Both the position numbers and the translations under genes were made by a program. A stretch of 64,000 bases of DNA from Pseudobdellovibrio sp031428275 (lineage in GTDB: Bacteria; Bdellovibrionota; Bdellovibrionia; Bdellovibrionales; Bdellovibrionaceae): contig JANPPC010000013.1 in NCBI GenBank assembly GCA_031428275.1, positions 62,001 to 126,000 of the forward strand, given 5' to 3'. This document shows, in pieces, positions 1 through 9,323 of this stretch. Each line of letters starts with the position of its first letter. Position 1 is the first letter of the stretch. The notes beneath the pieces were generated by a model. It had not been told where the DNA came from, made no database searches, and saw only the letters and a program-made list of their open reading frames with translations.

Positions 1-120
1 TTTAGTCTCTTGTAGGCAGATGATGTCTGGCTTTTCATCTAAAATAAACTGCGATAGGCCTTTGCCAAAGCTAGCGCGAATTCCGTTTACGTTCCAAGTG
101 ACTAGTTTGATAGTTTTCAT
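1..120 (-). CDS. xthA: exodeoxyribonuclease III, N-terminal 40 residues (runs off window)
   Basis: This is the first 40 codons of an exonuclease III / AP endonuclease; the rest lies beyond the left edge. The ATG is at 118-120 on the minus strand. The translated start shows the two first family signatures: TWNVNGIRAS (residues 8-17), whose Asn lies in the active site, and ICLQETK (34-40), whose Glu (E38) is the metal ligand. In this family the enzyme cuts the backbone 5' of abasic sites and acts as a 3' repair diesterase in the cytoplasm. It is divergent from the ATP-grasp gene at 152, so the 30-bp gap must hold the upstream elements of both genes. Confidence 0.93.
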   Translation of the reverse strand, partial: MKTIKLVTWNVNGIRASFGKGLSQFILDEKPDIICLQETK

Positions 121-151
121 TGTCTGCAACCCCTAGGTGTGGCAACAATAA

Positions 152-1273
152 ATGACCATGAATTTGAAAGCAAGTTTCGTCACATTTCTTCATCAAAAAT
201 TTCCACGCCTCAGTGTTGAATTACTAGAAAGTACAGTCGCTGAAAACCTATTGTCTCCGTTTCAGGTTAACTTAACGGCTAAGCAGCTTATGTCTATTCA
301 AACAGAAATCACCGCATACTGGAAGTTACGTAACTGGGGAGAAACTAATCTGGCAGCCGATTACGAAAAGTACGGGCTGCGTAAACCCAAAAACTATTCA
401 GCCTGCATGAGTTACGACTTTCATATTTCTGTCGACGGAAATTTAGAGCTCATTGAAATCAATACTAACGCTTCATTTTTAGCTCTTGGCGTACAAATGT
501 ACAGTTTTTTGAAATTGAAAAACCAGATAGCCTTCGATGAAAAAGCCTTGGTCGAAATGTTTAAAAATGAAATCGCTCTATGTGATCATACACAAGCTTC
601 AGTTTCAATTTTTGATGAGGGACCAGAAAATCAACGTCTATACATTGAATTTTTAATTTACAAAGAAATTTTTGAACAAAATGGCGTGAAGTCAGACATT
701 GTATCGCTTGAGAACGTTCGTGCTTTAAAAAATAATTCTTTAGTCTATAATCGCTACACTGACTTTATGTTACAAGAAGATAAGTCGGCTGAACTTAAAA
801 GAATGTTTAACGCTGCTGAAGTCGAACTTTCACCGCACCCTTTTGAATACTTCATGCTGGCCGACAAAAAGCGTTTTCTAGATTGGAATAAGCAAAATGA
901 TTTGCCTAAACCCGCAAGCTTACTACCCACTTATGATCTAGGTATCGCAAATCGCGACCAAGTTTGGTCCGAGAGAAAGCACTTGTTCTTCAAACCAAAA
1001 AATTCGTTTGGTAGCAAGCAAGCCTATCGTGGGGCTTCGATCAGCCGCCGAACATTCGATGAAGTTTTTAATGATGGGTTTATAGCGCAAAAGCTTTCTC
1101 ATCCAGGTGAAATCGAAGTTCTTTTCGAAGGTCAGAAGCAAATTATGAAGTATGATTTACGCTGCTATGCTTATAAAGATAAATTACAGTTAGTAATTGC
1201 GCGTATTTACCAAGGCCAAACTACGAATTTACGAACGCCGGGCGGCGGGTTTGCCGCCGTAACCTTTAGTTAA
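152..1273 (+). CDS. ATP-grasp-like protein of unknown substrate
   Basis: A 373-residue soluble protein with features of an ATP-grasp ligase. A lysine-bearing FFKPKNSFGSKQ segment near residue 280 looks like the ATP-binding strand and glycine-rich loop. MKYDLRCYAYKDKL near 331 resembles the conserved D-x-R strand, and the chain ends with a TPGGGFAAVTF segment (about 363-372). An N-terminal half with IEINTNASF (about 107) resembles a glutathione-synthetase-type substrate domain. It probably forms an amide or peptide-like bond using ATP, but the substrate cannot be read from the sequence. The start may be 152 or the ATG at 158; neither has a clear Shine-Dalgarno. Its 3' end overlaps the convergent S41 protease gene by 8 bp. 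No biosynthetic partner sits next to it. Confidence 0.75.
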   Translation: MTMNLKASFVTFLHQKFPRLSVELLESTVAENLLSPFQVNLTAKQLMSIQTEITAYWKLRNWGETNLAADYEKYGLRKPKNYSACMSYDFHISVDGNLELIEINTNASFLALGVQMYSFLKLKNQIAFDEKALVEMFKNEIALCDHTQASVSIFDEGPENQRLYIEFLIYKEIFEQNGVKSDIVSLENVRALKNNSLVYNRYTDFMLQEDKSAELKRMFNAAEVELSPHPFEYFMLADKKRFLDWNKQNDLPKPASLLPTYDLGIANRDQVWSERKHLFFKPKNSFGSKQAYRGASISRRTFDEVFNDGFIAQKLSHPGEIEVLFEGQKQIMKYDLRCYAYKDKLQLVIARIYQGQTTNLRTPGGGFAAVTFS

Positions 1274-2873
1274 ATTCTTCCATATTAAATTGCGCAGCCA
1301 AACCAGCTGTTAGGATTCGACATGAAAGAATATCGGCAGCTTTCTTCAGTATGAGGTCGTCATGTGAAAACTCTTTTTTGCTGGTTTCACACTTTTGCAA
1401 AGTTTCTTCGTATTGGGTAACAGCTTGCTCTTGAATTAACTTAGTTAACTTTTGGTTCGATATCGGATTCATGTAAGAGTTCTCTTCACGCAATTGAGCG
1501 TGAGCCTCTTTAACTTCGATATCGGGTTTAACACCAGACAACTGCGTAGAAACGTTGCTTGGCAATAAATAGAAGCCCTGAGTTTTAAATAACGTAATTT
1601 GATTATTCTTAGACCAAACTTCAGACTCTTGAAAAGTCCCTTTGCCGAATGTTTTCTCACCAACAATAATAGCCCGCTTGTACTCTTGCAAGGCTCCAGC
1701 AAATAATTCAGAGGCACTAGCCGAAGAACTATTAACTAAAATCGTCAGCGGGCCCGTATACAATAATGAACCCGACGTTAAAACAACTTCGGTAGACTTC
1801 ACTGGATCAAAATATTCGACCGAATATATTTTCTTATTAATCCCAATAAATAGCCCAGCCAGGCAAGCTGCCTCGTCAAGTTGGCCGCCTGGGTTATCGC
1901 GTAAATCTACGATCATACCCGTAATATTTTTATCGGCGGCCGATCTAATCTGTTTAGATACTTCAGCACAAACACCATTGTTAAATTTCGTTAATGTAAT
2001 TAAAGCGTAATTTCTAGATCCGCTTAAAATATCGAACTGCACATGGTTCAAATTCTGATACCTACGATTAATTACGATATTTTTTATTTCGCCTTGGCGC
2101 AGAACCTTAAAGTGAAATGACTTTTGTTCGCCGACTCTTAAGATTTGACTCATTTTCTGCAAATCAAGTTTGTCGACTGAAATATCATCTAGGCTAATTA
2201 TTTTATCATACGGTTTTAATCCCGATACATCTGCATCTGAATTTTTAAAAACCTTTCGAACTTGAATTTCATTTTTAATTCTTTCGAATGCTACGCCAAC
2301 AAAAGTATTTGCTCGCTCTAACTTAGAACCTACTTCTTCGTAGTAATTATTCGGCAAAATATATGTATGTGGATCTTTGTAAACTGATAAAAAACTATTA
2401 ATGCCGCTGGCCATCAGTGCCGCACGCTTTTCGTTGGTTTCGTGGTTTAGCAACTCAGACCATAGGTTTTCAAAATTGACGATATGACTTTTCTGTTGCG
2501 CATACATGGTAACGAATGGCTGAAGCTTTTCTTTTTCAGTACGATCGTTGAACTGACCAAATTTAGTGGGTTTTTCAAGCAGCCCATGCACCGATGAAAG
2601 TTCTAATTGAAAACTGTCTGCAGATTGAATAATTGAATTAACACACGATAAAAAGTACTTCTCAGAACTTTGGCAGTTCGAGTTCGATATAAGACCAGAC
2701 AATTCTTTTTGACCCAAGCCCGCATCAGCCCAGTAAGCCTCAAGCTTCTTTTGCTGGGACTGATCCACCTTAGAAAATAGGGATGTTTTAGCAGAAAGTC
2801 CCCCGACTCCCGCTAAAACCATCCCCGCAAGAAACCCCATGGCTGAAACAAAAAAAGCGCCCCATGACTTCAA
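1266..2873 (-). CDS. S41-family (C-terminal processing) serine peptidase with PDZ domain
   Basis: A 535-residue envelope protease of the CtpA/Prc type. A hydrophobic N-terminal segment (about 5-26) acts as signal anchor, followed by a helical region, a PDZ-like domain (about 185-275, with a KPYDKIISLDDISV core) and the S41 catalytic core. The core contains VDLRDNPGGQLDE (near 320), the nucleophile loop SSSASASELFAGAL (Ser near 386) and the general-base lysine in GEKTFGKGTFQ (near 410), which is the Ser-Lys dyad of the family. It should act in the periplasm on C-terminal tails of envelope proteins. A GGGGGAG ribosome-binding site lies just upstream of the ATG. It is divergent from hldD, with about 220 bp between them in which I see no other gene. 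Confidence 0.9.
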   Translation of the reverse strand: MKSWGAFFVSAMGFLAGMVLAGVGGLSAKTSLFSKVDQSQQKKLEAYWADAGLGQKELSGLISNSNCQSSEKYFLSCVNSIIQSADSFQLELSSVHGLLEKPTKFGQFNDRTEKEKLQPFVTMYAQQKSHIVNFENLWSELLNHETNEKRAALMASGINSFLSVYKDPHTYILPNNYYEEVGSKLERANTFVGVAFERIKNEIQVRKVFKNSDADVSGLKPYDKIISLDDISVDKLDLQKMSQILRVGEQKSFHFKVLRQGEIKNIVINRRYQNLNHVQFDILSGSRNYALITLTKFNNGVCAEVSKQIRSAADKNITGMIVDLRDNPGGQLDEAACLAGLFIGINKKIYSVEYFDPVKSTEVVLTSGSLLYTGPLTILVNSSSASASELFAGALQEYKRAIIVGEKTFGKGTFQESEVWSKNNQITLFKTQGFYLLPSNVSTQLSGVKPDIEVKEAHAQLREENSYMNPISNQKLTKLIQEQAVTQYEETLQKCETSKKEFSHDDLILKKAADILSCRILTAGLAAQFNMEEFN

Positions 2874-3111
2874 ACTTACTCCCCCGAGTAAAAAACATTA
2901 ACCAGCTGAACAATTAGCTCTGCCCATCTATTTCCCCAAACAAACGGCTCTGGTAGTGACAAATAAGAGCAACCCTTGTGCCTGACTTTTTGACCATGGT
3001 AAGTGGCTTAATTGCTTATAAACTTACCTTCAGGAACTTATTTCAAAGCTGACTAATACTTCACAGTTAAAATTGTTGCGAACATCGTGAGTTATGCCAG
3101 ATACTACCGCC

Positions 3112-4080
3112 ATGATTATAGTAACCGGAGCAAACGGATTTATTGGCAGCGCTATGATTTGGGAACTAAACCAAGCAGGCATCGAAGATATAATTGCCGT
3201 CGACAGTGTCAATTTATCAAGCAGGAATCTTTTACAAAAGCGCAAGTACTCGCAATTCTATGAAGCTAACGAGTTATGGAGTTTTTTAACGACCGAAGAG
3301 GCCCGTAAAAATGTTTCTTGGGTTATTCATATGGGAGCCTGCTCGAGCACCACTGAAACAAACTGGGATTTTTTGTTTTCGAATAACTTTCAATATTCTC
3401 AGCGGTTGTTCGAATGGTGTTCGCAAAACCAAAAAAACTATATCTACGCAAGTAGCGCAGCTACTTATGGCGCAGGTGAAAATGGTTTTGAAGATACTTT
3501 TGATGCTGAAAAATTAAAACCGCTCAACCTTTACGGTGAATCTAAAGTTTTAATGGATCGCTGGGCTTTAAAACAGAAGTCTATGCCGGCAAATTGGTAT
3601 GGACTGAAATTTTTTAACGTATTCGGACCGAACGAATACGAAAAAGGTTCTATGGCTAGCGTTGCTTATAAAGCTTACCACCAGATTCAACAGACCGAAG
3701 AGCTTGGTTTATTCAAATCATACAACCCGCAATACCAAGATGGTCGTCAGTTACGTGACTTCATTTATGTGAAGGAAGTCACAGCCTGGATGAAAGAACT
3801 AATCGATAAAAAGCCCACTAGCGGAGTTTACAATATGGGCTTTGGCGAAGCACGCAGCTGGCTTGATATGGCTGAGGCACTGTTCGCAGCAATGGGTAAA
3901 GATAAAAAAATTAAATGGTTAGAGGTCCCTGACAACATCAAAGACCAATATCAGTACTTCACTGAGGCTAACATGGCAAAATGGTTAGCGGCCGGAATGT
4001 CTGCACCGAAGTGGCCTTTAGATAAAGCTATTAAAGATTACGTTACTAACTATTTAAAACAAAAAGACGCCTGGCTGTAA
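3112..4080 (+). CDS. hldD: ADP-L-glycero-D-manno-heptose 6-epimerase
   Basis: Makes ADP-L-glycero-D-manno-heptose, the activated heptose of the LPS inner core, by C6'' epimerisation of the D,D isomer using tightly bound NADP+. It is an extended short-chain dehydrogenase of about 322 residues. Visible are the Rossmann loop TGANGFIGS at the very N-terminus, the catalytic YGESK pair (near 140-144 from this start), and the family-typical segments PNEYEKGSMASV and LRDFIYVKEV. The reading frame is open six codons further, to an ATG at 3094, but relatives begin with the MIIVTG strand, so I prefer 3112. It is followed 3 bp later by phhA. Its presence implies a Gram-negative outer membrane with heptose-containing LPS. 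Confidence 0.92.
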   Translation: MIIVTGANGFIGSAMIWELNQAGIEDIIAVDSVNLSSRNLLQKRKYSQFYEANELWSFLTTEEARKNVSWVIHMGACSSTTETNWDFLFSNNFQYSQRLFEWCSQNQKNYIYASSAATYGAGENGFEDTFDAEKLKPLNLYGESKVLMDRWALKQKSMPANWYGLKFFNVFGPNEYEKGSMASVAYKAYHQIQQTEELGLFKSYNPQYQDGRQLRDFIYVKEVTAWMKELIDKKPTSGVYNMGFGEARSWLDMAEALFAAMGKDKKIKWLEVPDNIKDQYQYFTEANMAKWLAAGMSAPKWPLDKAIKDYVTNYLKQKDAWL

Positions 4081-4083
4081 AAC

Positions 4084-5775
4084 ATGAATTCACTTCCTAA
4101 GCATCTTCAGAAGTATGTGGTTGAACAAAATTACGAAAAGTACACTCCTGTTGACCAAGCGGTTTGGCGTTATGTACTTCGTCAGCTTTCTGATCACTTA
4201 GGTAAGAATGCGCACCAAAGTTATTTAGCGGGTTTAGAGAAAACCGGCATTGAGATTGAACAAATTCCAAGAATTGAAAACGTAAGTAAGCATCTAGAGA
4301 AATTTGGTTGGCGCGCAGTTCCGGTTAGCGGGTTCATTCCACCCGCGGCTTTCATGGAGCTACAGTCACTAAGTGTTTTACCAATTGCTTCAGACATGCG
4401 TTCGATAGACCATCTTCAATATACACCTGCACCTGATATTGTTCACGAAGCAGCTGGGCATGCGCCGATTCTAGCCGATGTTGAATACGCTAATTACTTA
4501 AAGCAGTACGCACAGGTCGCAAAGAAAGCGATTCTTAGTAAATACGATTTACAGCAATACGAAGCCATACGTGAACTTTCAGACATTAAAGAAAATCCGT
4601 CTTCAACGATTCAACAAATTCAAGCGGCCGAAGATAAGTTAAAAATAGTTACATCCGAACTAGGGTTTACCTCAGAGGCCGCCGAACTAGGTCGAATGAA
4701 CTGGTGGACGGCTGAATACGGTTTAATCGGCGATGTGAATGCTCCAAAAATATTTGGCGCAGGCTTACTTTCTTCTGTTAGCGAGTCTAAACTTTGCTTG
4801 TCAGACAAAGTTAAAAAAATTCCTTTAACCTTAGAATGCGTGCACCAAACTTACGATATTACCGAACCACAACCACAACTTTTCGTAGCAAAAGATTTTA
4901 ACGATCTAGGAAACGTTTTGAACGAGCTGTCTGAAACAATGGCATATAAATTGGGCGGCAAAAAAGGCTTAGACAAGGCTATTCAATCCGGAAGCGTTAA
5001 TACGGTCGAGTTCGAAAATAAACTTCAAGTCAGTGGGGTTGTTAAGAAATACTTAACCAGTAATGATGGCTCGATTGCCTATTTACAGTTTCAAGGCCCG
5101 ACCCAAATTTGTTTTGATGATTCTGAAATTAGCGGCCACAGCTCTAAATATCATGCTGAAGGTTATGGAACTCCGATTGGCTTACTTAAAGATTTTAATT
5201 TATCTAGTGTGAAATTGAACGCACCCATTATCTTAAACTTTGTATCTGGAGTAAGAGTTTCTGGAATTTTATCTAATCTTATAAAATTTTCTAATTCGGC
5301 AACAATGTTTTCTTTCGATCAAGCAACTTGCGAATTTAACGGTGAAAAATTATTTTTACCCGATTGGGGTACGTACGACATCGTTTTAGCTCATCAGGTT
5401 ACTTCGGTCTTTGGTGGCCCAGCTGATCGCCTGGCTTACGGAGATGTTGACGACTTCGTCGCTTCACGTGTGCAGACGCCGAGCTACTCTGAACAACAAA
5501 AAAATATTTTTAGATTTTATCAAAAAGTACGATCACTTCGCGAATCAGAAACATCGACTCAACAAGAGTTAAACGAACTTTTTTTGAAATTAAACCAAGA
5601 AGTTCCGAAAGAATGGCTGTTGTTTGTTGAACTGATCGAATTGGGCATCAAACGCAATTACGATACAGGTTTGTTAAAGTTAATTGAATATCATTTAAAT
5701 TCTCTTAGTAAAAAAGATTCTTCTATTCAAGAAGTGATCAGTGAAGGATTACGTTTAGCCCATGCGAAATATTGA
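4084..5775 (+). CDS. phhA: phenylalanine 4-monooxygenase, long form
   Basis: Tetrahydropterin- and iron-dependent hydroxylase converting phenylalanine to tyrosine. The catalytic domain fills the first half. The iron ligands fall where expected: H121 and H126 in VHEAAGHAPILAD, and E211 in WWTAEYGLIG. At 563 residues it is roughly twice the usual bacterial PhhA; after about residue 290 there is an extra region with no motif I recognise. From memory, a comparable long form exists in some Bacillus and Bdellovibrio. It starts 3 bp after hldD and overlaps the following methyltransferase by 14 bp, so the three probably share a transcript. Functionally it feeds hppD and hmgA on the other strand at 8.2-10.4 kb. 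Confidence 0.9.
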   Translation: MNSLPKHLQKYVVEQNYEKYTPVDQAVWRYVLRQLSDHLGKNAHQSYLAGLEKTGIEIEQIPRIENVSKHLEKFGWRAVPVSGFIPPAAFMELQSLSVLPIASDMRSIDHLQYTPAPDIVHEAAGHAPILADVEYANYLKQYAQVAKKAILSKYDLQQYEAIRELSDIKENPSSTIQQIQAAEDKLKIVTSELGFTSEAAELGRMNWWTAEYGLIGDVNAPKIFGAGLLSSVSESKLCLSDKVKKIPLTLECVHQTYDITEPQPQLFVAKDFNDLGNVLNELSETMAYKLGGKKGLDKAIQSGSVNTVEFENKLQVSGVVKKYLTSNDGSIAYLQFQGPTQICFDDSEISGHSSKYHAEGYGTPIGLLKDFNLSSVKLNAPIILNFVSGVRVSGILSNLIKFSNSATMFSFDQATCEFNGEKLFLPDWGTYDIVLAHQVTSVFGGPADRLAYGDVDDFVASRVQTPSYSEQQKNIFRFYQKVRSLRESETSTQQELNELFLKLNQEVPKEWLLFVELIELGIKRNYDTGLLKLIEYHLNSLSKKDSSIQEVISEGLRLAHAKY

Positions 5776-6529
5776 TTTAAGAATTGTTTTAACTCGCTCG
5801 ATTTACGAACGTAACGTAGGTTCAACTTCGCGTGCGATGGCAAATATGGGCTTTGCAAAATTGATTCTGGTTGATCCAAAATGCGAATTTACCATTGAAT
5901 CGAACCGCGCTGCTGCAAATGGCCAGGCTCCGTTACGAGATCGAAGCGTTTACAAGAGCTGGGAAGAATTCTATGCCAACGAGCCTCGTGGAATTCAAAT
6001 CGCTACTACAGCTCGCGACGGAAAAGGTCGCCAAGTTGAAGATTTACAGACAACTTTACAAAAGATTAAAGACACCAATATCTCGTTAACAAAAGATACA
6101 GACGAACCTTTTGTTTTTCATATTATATTTGGTCCCGAAGACTGGGGTTTAAGCGGCGATGATATTCAGTATGCGAATCACTGCTGCTCAATCCCAACCT
6201 ACGGAGACAATACAAGTTTAAATCTTTCGCAAGCCACCTTACTAGCTATGTTTACCTTCAGAAACGTATTCGGCGGACAGCAATCGAAGCTTGAAGGCCA
6301 GCAGCAGCCACGCGCTAAACAAAGAAAACCTATCATCTTTCCGGACGAAACTTTAAAAACTTGGCTGCAAACAATGAATATTGATTTAAGTAAACGAAAA
6401 ACAAACGTATTCACAGTTTTACGGCGAATGCTGTTACAAAATGCACCCTCAGAAAAAGAATTTCGTATGCTTGAAATTGTCTTACAGCAAAGCATTCGTA
6501 AAATGCGTGATTCTAAAAGTGAAGATTAG
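5762..6529 (+). CDS. TrmJ/TrmH (SpoU)-family RNA methyltransferase
   Basis: A 255-residue SPOUT-class ribose 2'-O-methyltransferase that should use SAM on a structured RNA, most likely tRNA position 32 if it is a true TrmJ. The N-terminus LTRSIYERNVGSTSRAMANMG (about 9-29) is the first SpoU motif, with the substrate-binding Arg and Asn. FGPEDWGLS (about 124) is motif 2, and IPTYGDNTSLNLSQATLL (about 142-159) is motif 3 forming the trefoil-knot SAM pocket. The C-terminal 70 residues are helical. It starts inside the end of phhA (14 bp overlap), suggesting translational coupling but no obvious functional link. The tRNA target is inference; other SpoU members act on rRNA. Confidence 0.85.
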   Translation: MRNIDLRIVLTRSIYERNVGSTSRAMANMGFAKLILVDPKCEFTIESNRAAANGQAPLRDRSVYKSWEEFYANEPRGIQIATTARDGKGRQVEDLQTTLQKIKDTNISLTKDTDEPFVFHIIFGPEDWGLSGDDIQYANHCCSIPTYGDNTSLNLSQATLLAMFTFRNVFGGQQSKLEGQQQPRAKQRKPIIFPDETLKTWLQTMNIDLSKRKTNVFTVLRRMLLQNAPSEKEFRMLEIVLQQSIRKMRDSKSED

Positions 6530-6556
6530 CGGCGAATTCTACTAAAGCCGAAGGGT

Positions 6557-6928
6557 CTAACCAGCAAACTGTTCTTGTAGCTCATGAATTTTTTTAATTT
6601 TATTATCTAGGGCAAAAATTTCTTCCGATATTTTTTCGCCTTCTTTGTTTAAAAAATCGATTTCTTTCATTAAACCGGATGTGTCAGATCCAACTAGTTC
6701 AAGATTTTCGATTACCGTATTAACTTGGTCTAACTTAATTTTTATTTTTTCGATCGATTGGTTCAGCTTTTTACGCTTTGAACTAAGCTCTTTTTTGACC
6801 GGAGTCATATCAAGCTTTTGTATCTGCTGAACTAATTCTGGTTTAAAAGAATTATCTTCCAGAAAACTGTGAACCAACAATGACCACTCTTCGCGAAGCC
6901 CGTTTGGGCTGACATAATCTTCGTTCAT
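6557..6928 (-). CDS. small coiled-coil protein, unknown function
   Basis: A 123-residue protein without signal peptide or membrane segment. Residues about 35-118 are almost entirely charged heptad-type sequence (KKLNQSIEKIKIKLDQ, IDFLNKEGEKISEEIFALD), strongly predicted by eye to be a two-stranded coiled coil. The N-terminal 30 residues look like a short folded cap (GLREEWSLLVHSFLED). I do not recognise a family. It is convergent with the methyltransferase gene, with a 27-bp gap and no clear hairpin. No partner gene is adjacent. It is probably a real gene because the opposite frames are low complexity and the start region is well formed, but function cannot be assigned. Confidence 0.65.
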   Translation of the reverse strand: MNEDYVSPNGLREEWSLLVHSFLEDNSFKPELVQQIQKLDMTPVKKELSSKRKKLNQSIEKIKIKLDQVNTVIENLELVGSDTSGLMKEIDFLNKEGEKISEEIFALDNKIKKIHELQEQFAG

Positions 6929-7101
6929 AACTACACATACTATAACATGGGTTTTTGATTTCGCTCCGAACTAGCCTAGACCTAAATTACTGCGCTGCCT
7001 TAAGATCATGAAAGTACTGAACTTCTTGGCCCAGATTTTTTAACTCTAGACCTTTGGCTTGCTTGACAACAAATAGCCCTTATTATCAATCATGCTTATT
7101 T

Positions 7102-8217
7102 TTACAATGTTCCAGTTATGTAAATATCTGGCTTAAAATGCTGAACTTTTAAATTATGCAGCTGTTTTTTCTGATTTAAGTGTTCGATGCCAAAGTTTTG
7201 TGACCACGCCACTCCACCCTTAGCGCCAATAATTGAAGGAGCCATAAAAAGGTGAACACGGTCGATTAGATTGTCTGAAAGGTATGCCGAATAAGTTTTT
7301 GCTCCGCCTTCGATAAATAATGAGCGAATGCCCGTATCCCACAACTTCGAATTCAAATCAGCTAAAGTTTCAAAGTTTATTTGCTGGTATCTTGATAAAA
7401 CTTGAACCTGCTTAGTAGCAAAAATAATGTTTTGCAAAGAGTGAAGCTGAAGAAATTTATAGGTCTTACCATTCTCTATTTGCTTCAATAAAGTTGCCTC
7501 TGGGTCGATGACGATAATCTTGATTTCTTTTTCAATTTTAGAATGGCGAATGTTCAAAGACGGGTCGTCTATTTCAACTGTATTACGACCCACAACAATT
7601 GCATCGTAGCGCGATCGTAGTTCGTGCACAAATTCTCGCGAAGCCGTGCCGGTGATCCATTTGCTTTCACCCGTTTTCAGTGCAATTTGCCCGTCTAAAC
7701 TTGAGGCCACTTTAACCGCTACAAAAATTTTTTTATATCGGTAATTTTTAAGAAAGACTTCGCACACTTCTTCTAAATCTTCTTTAAGTGGACCTTCATA
7801 TAATACTGCAGCTTTGCCAGCATGCTTCAGAACCTGCGCACCTTGCCCGCTGACCAGTGGATTCGGGTCAGTTAAGCCATATACCACTTTTTTTATTGGT
7901 AAAGTCGCGATGTATTTTGCACACGACGGAGTTTTGCCTTCGTGAGCGCAGGGCTCAAGCGTCACGTACATCGTTGCATTTTTTAACTCAGCAATTTGTA
8001 TTTTATTGAGCGCATCAATTTCGGCATGCGCTGAACCGTATTTAGCGTGGTAGCCAGTTGCTAGTAAATGATGATTGCGATCCACCACTACGCAACCCAC
8101 CAGCGGATTCGGCGAAACATACGGCGCACCGAAGTAAGCTACGTTTATCGCTAGCTGCATAGCTTGCTCGGGGGTGATCAGATCGCCCTTTTTAAAGGAA
8201 TTTATTTTTTCATCCAC
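7102..8217 (-). CDS. ribD: riboflavin biosynthesis bifunctional deaminase/reductase
   Basis: Catalyses two steps of riboflavin synthesis: zinc-dependent deamination of the pyrimidine intermediate, then NADPH-dependent reduction of the ribose side chain. The N-terminal cytidine-deaminase-like domain carries the zinc site HAE (H64, E66) and EPCAHEGKTPSC (C90, C99). The C-terminal reductase domain (about 155-371) has KVASSLDGQIAL, SKWITG and FIEGGAKTYSAYL. Full length at 371 residues. The start overlaps the end of hmgA by 16 bp, so it is the last gene of the hppD-hmgA-ribD unit, away from other rib genes. The link to tyrosine catabolism is not obvious. Confidence 0.93.
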   Translation of the reverse strand: MDEKINSFKKGDLITPEQAMQLAINVAYFGAPYVSPNPLVGCVVVDRNHHLLATGYHAKYGSAHAEIDALNKIQIAELKNATMYVTLEPCAHEGKTPSCAKYIATLPIKKVVYGLTDPNPLVSGQGAQVLKHAGKAAVLYEGPLKEDLEEVCEVFLKNYRYKKIFVAVKVASSLDGQIALKTGESKWITGTASREFVHELRSRYDAIVVGRNTVEIDDPSLNIRHSKIEKEIKIIVIDPEATLLKQIENGKTYKFLQLHSLQNIIFATKQVQVLSRYQQINFETLADLNSKLWDTGIRSLFIEGGAKTYSAYLSDNLIDRVHLFMAPSIIGAKGGVAWSQNFGIEHLNQKKQLHNLKVQHFKPDIYITGTL

Positions 8218-9323
8218 GATTGCCAGTAATTTTTAAGCTCAACAGTTTCAAAATCTGTATCAACTTTTAGTGGCTTAACCGAGTCGACCATTAATGCGAC
8301 TTCGTCCGTATGAGTTTTAGTTCCTTGGTTCGCAAACGCTTTCGGATGCGGTCCATGGGGAAATCCCGCCGGGTGAAATGACATCATATTCGAATGTAAA
8401 TTATCGCGGCTAAAAAAATTACCGTCGTGATAAAATAAAACTTCATCGTAATCGATATTTTGATGAAAGAATGGAACTTTTAATGCGTCGGCATCGCTTT
8501 CAATAGGGCGTGGTAAGAAAGTACAAACCACAAATCCATTTGCCGCGAATGTTGTATGCACTGATGGTGGTAGATGCACGCGATGCGAGGTTATTGGCAT
8601 CATATCATTGATGTGCAAAGTAAATGGATAGTAGTCGCCCTTCCAACCAACCGTATCGTAAACGCTATCAGGATATGAAAAATGTGTAATATGTTCTAGA
8701 CGCTTCACTAAAATTTCGTGCGCATCAATTTTATGATCTTTCATAAACGTGTGCATAGCCGCCAAATCGGGTTTTCCAAAACTAGCCGGATCGTAAAATC
8801 CATTCCGGCCAATCATTCCGCGATCCGGCTCGCGGAAAGAACTACTTAACGATTCAACAATGATAAATTGAGTTTTTTCGGCAAAAACGAAAGTGTGGTG
8901 CAAAGATTTCGGCACATTGATGTACATACCTTTATTAAAAGTTAATAAACCGTATTCAGTCAGAATATGGCCAGAACCCGTATGGCAAAAGTACAACGTA
9001 TCGCCATCGGCATTACGAAATGCATTCATCAATTTTTTTTCCGAAGTTAATTCAGTTTTTTCATTCCAGCTTGAATACATCGCAACGTCAGAGTTATAAA
9101 CCAAACGATGCCAGTGACCGTTTTGATATTTCATTTCTACAAGATCGAATAAATGGGGGCGAAGGGGGCCTTTAATATCAGTCCATTTCGTTGACGCATC
9201 TTTCTTGATAATATGAGAAACCTGCCCGTAAAAGCCTTTACGCCCTTGTTCTTCTTCGTAACAGCCCTCGGGAATTGCCTTATGCCCTTGGGTCGTGCTT
9301 TTGCCCTGTGAGTATTGATACAT
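8202..9323 (-). CDS. hmgA: homogentisate 1,2-dioxygenase
   Basis: Opens the aromatic ring of homogentisate with O2, giving 4-maleylacetoacetate in the Phe/Tyr degradation pathway. A 373-residue cupin-type protein. The C-terminal half shows the characteristic NMMSFHPAGFPHGPHP segment (near 313-328), which carries iron-site and substrate residues, preceded by LPPSVHTTFAANGFVVCTFLPRP (split by the core strand) near 250-272. The length fits the bacterial short form. The ATG overlaps the stop of hppD by one base, so the two are translationally coupled. The next pathway enzymes (isomerase, fumarylacetoacetase) are not in this window. Confidence 0.92.
   Translation of the reverse strand: MYQYSQGKSTTQGHKAIPEGCYEEEQGRKGFYGQVSHIIKKDASTKWTDIKGPLRPHLFDLVEMKYQNGHWHRLVYNSDVAMYSSWNEKTELTSEKKLMNAFRNADGDTLYFCHTGSGHILTEYGLLTFNKGMYINVPKSLHHTFVFAEKTQFIIVESLSSSFREPDRGMIGRNGFYDPASFGKPDLAAMHTFMKDHKIDAHEILVKRLEHITHFSYPDSVYDTVGWKGDYYPFTLHINDMMPITSHRVHLPPSVHTTFAANGFVVCTFLPRPIESDADALKVPFFHQNIDYDEVLFYHDGNFFSRDNLHSNMMSFHPAGFPHGPHPKAFANQGTKTHTDEVALMVDSVKPLKVDTDFETVELKNYWQSWMKK

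Noticed and set aside
6986..7075. Open minus-strand stretch of about 30 codons (reads VVKQAKGLELKNLGQEVQ...) downstream of ribD, like the tail of a protein
   Set aside because: No start codon, preceded in frame by a stop, and no parent gene nearby; at most a decayed remnant.
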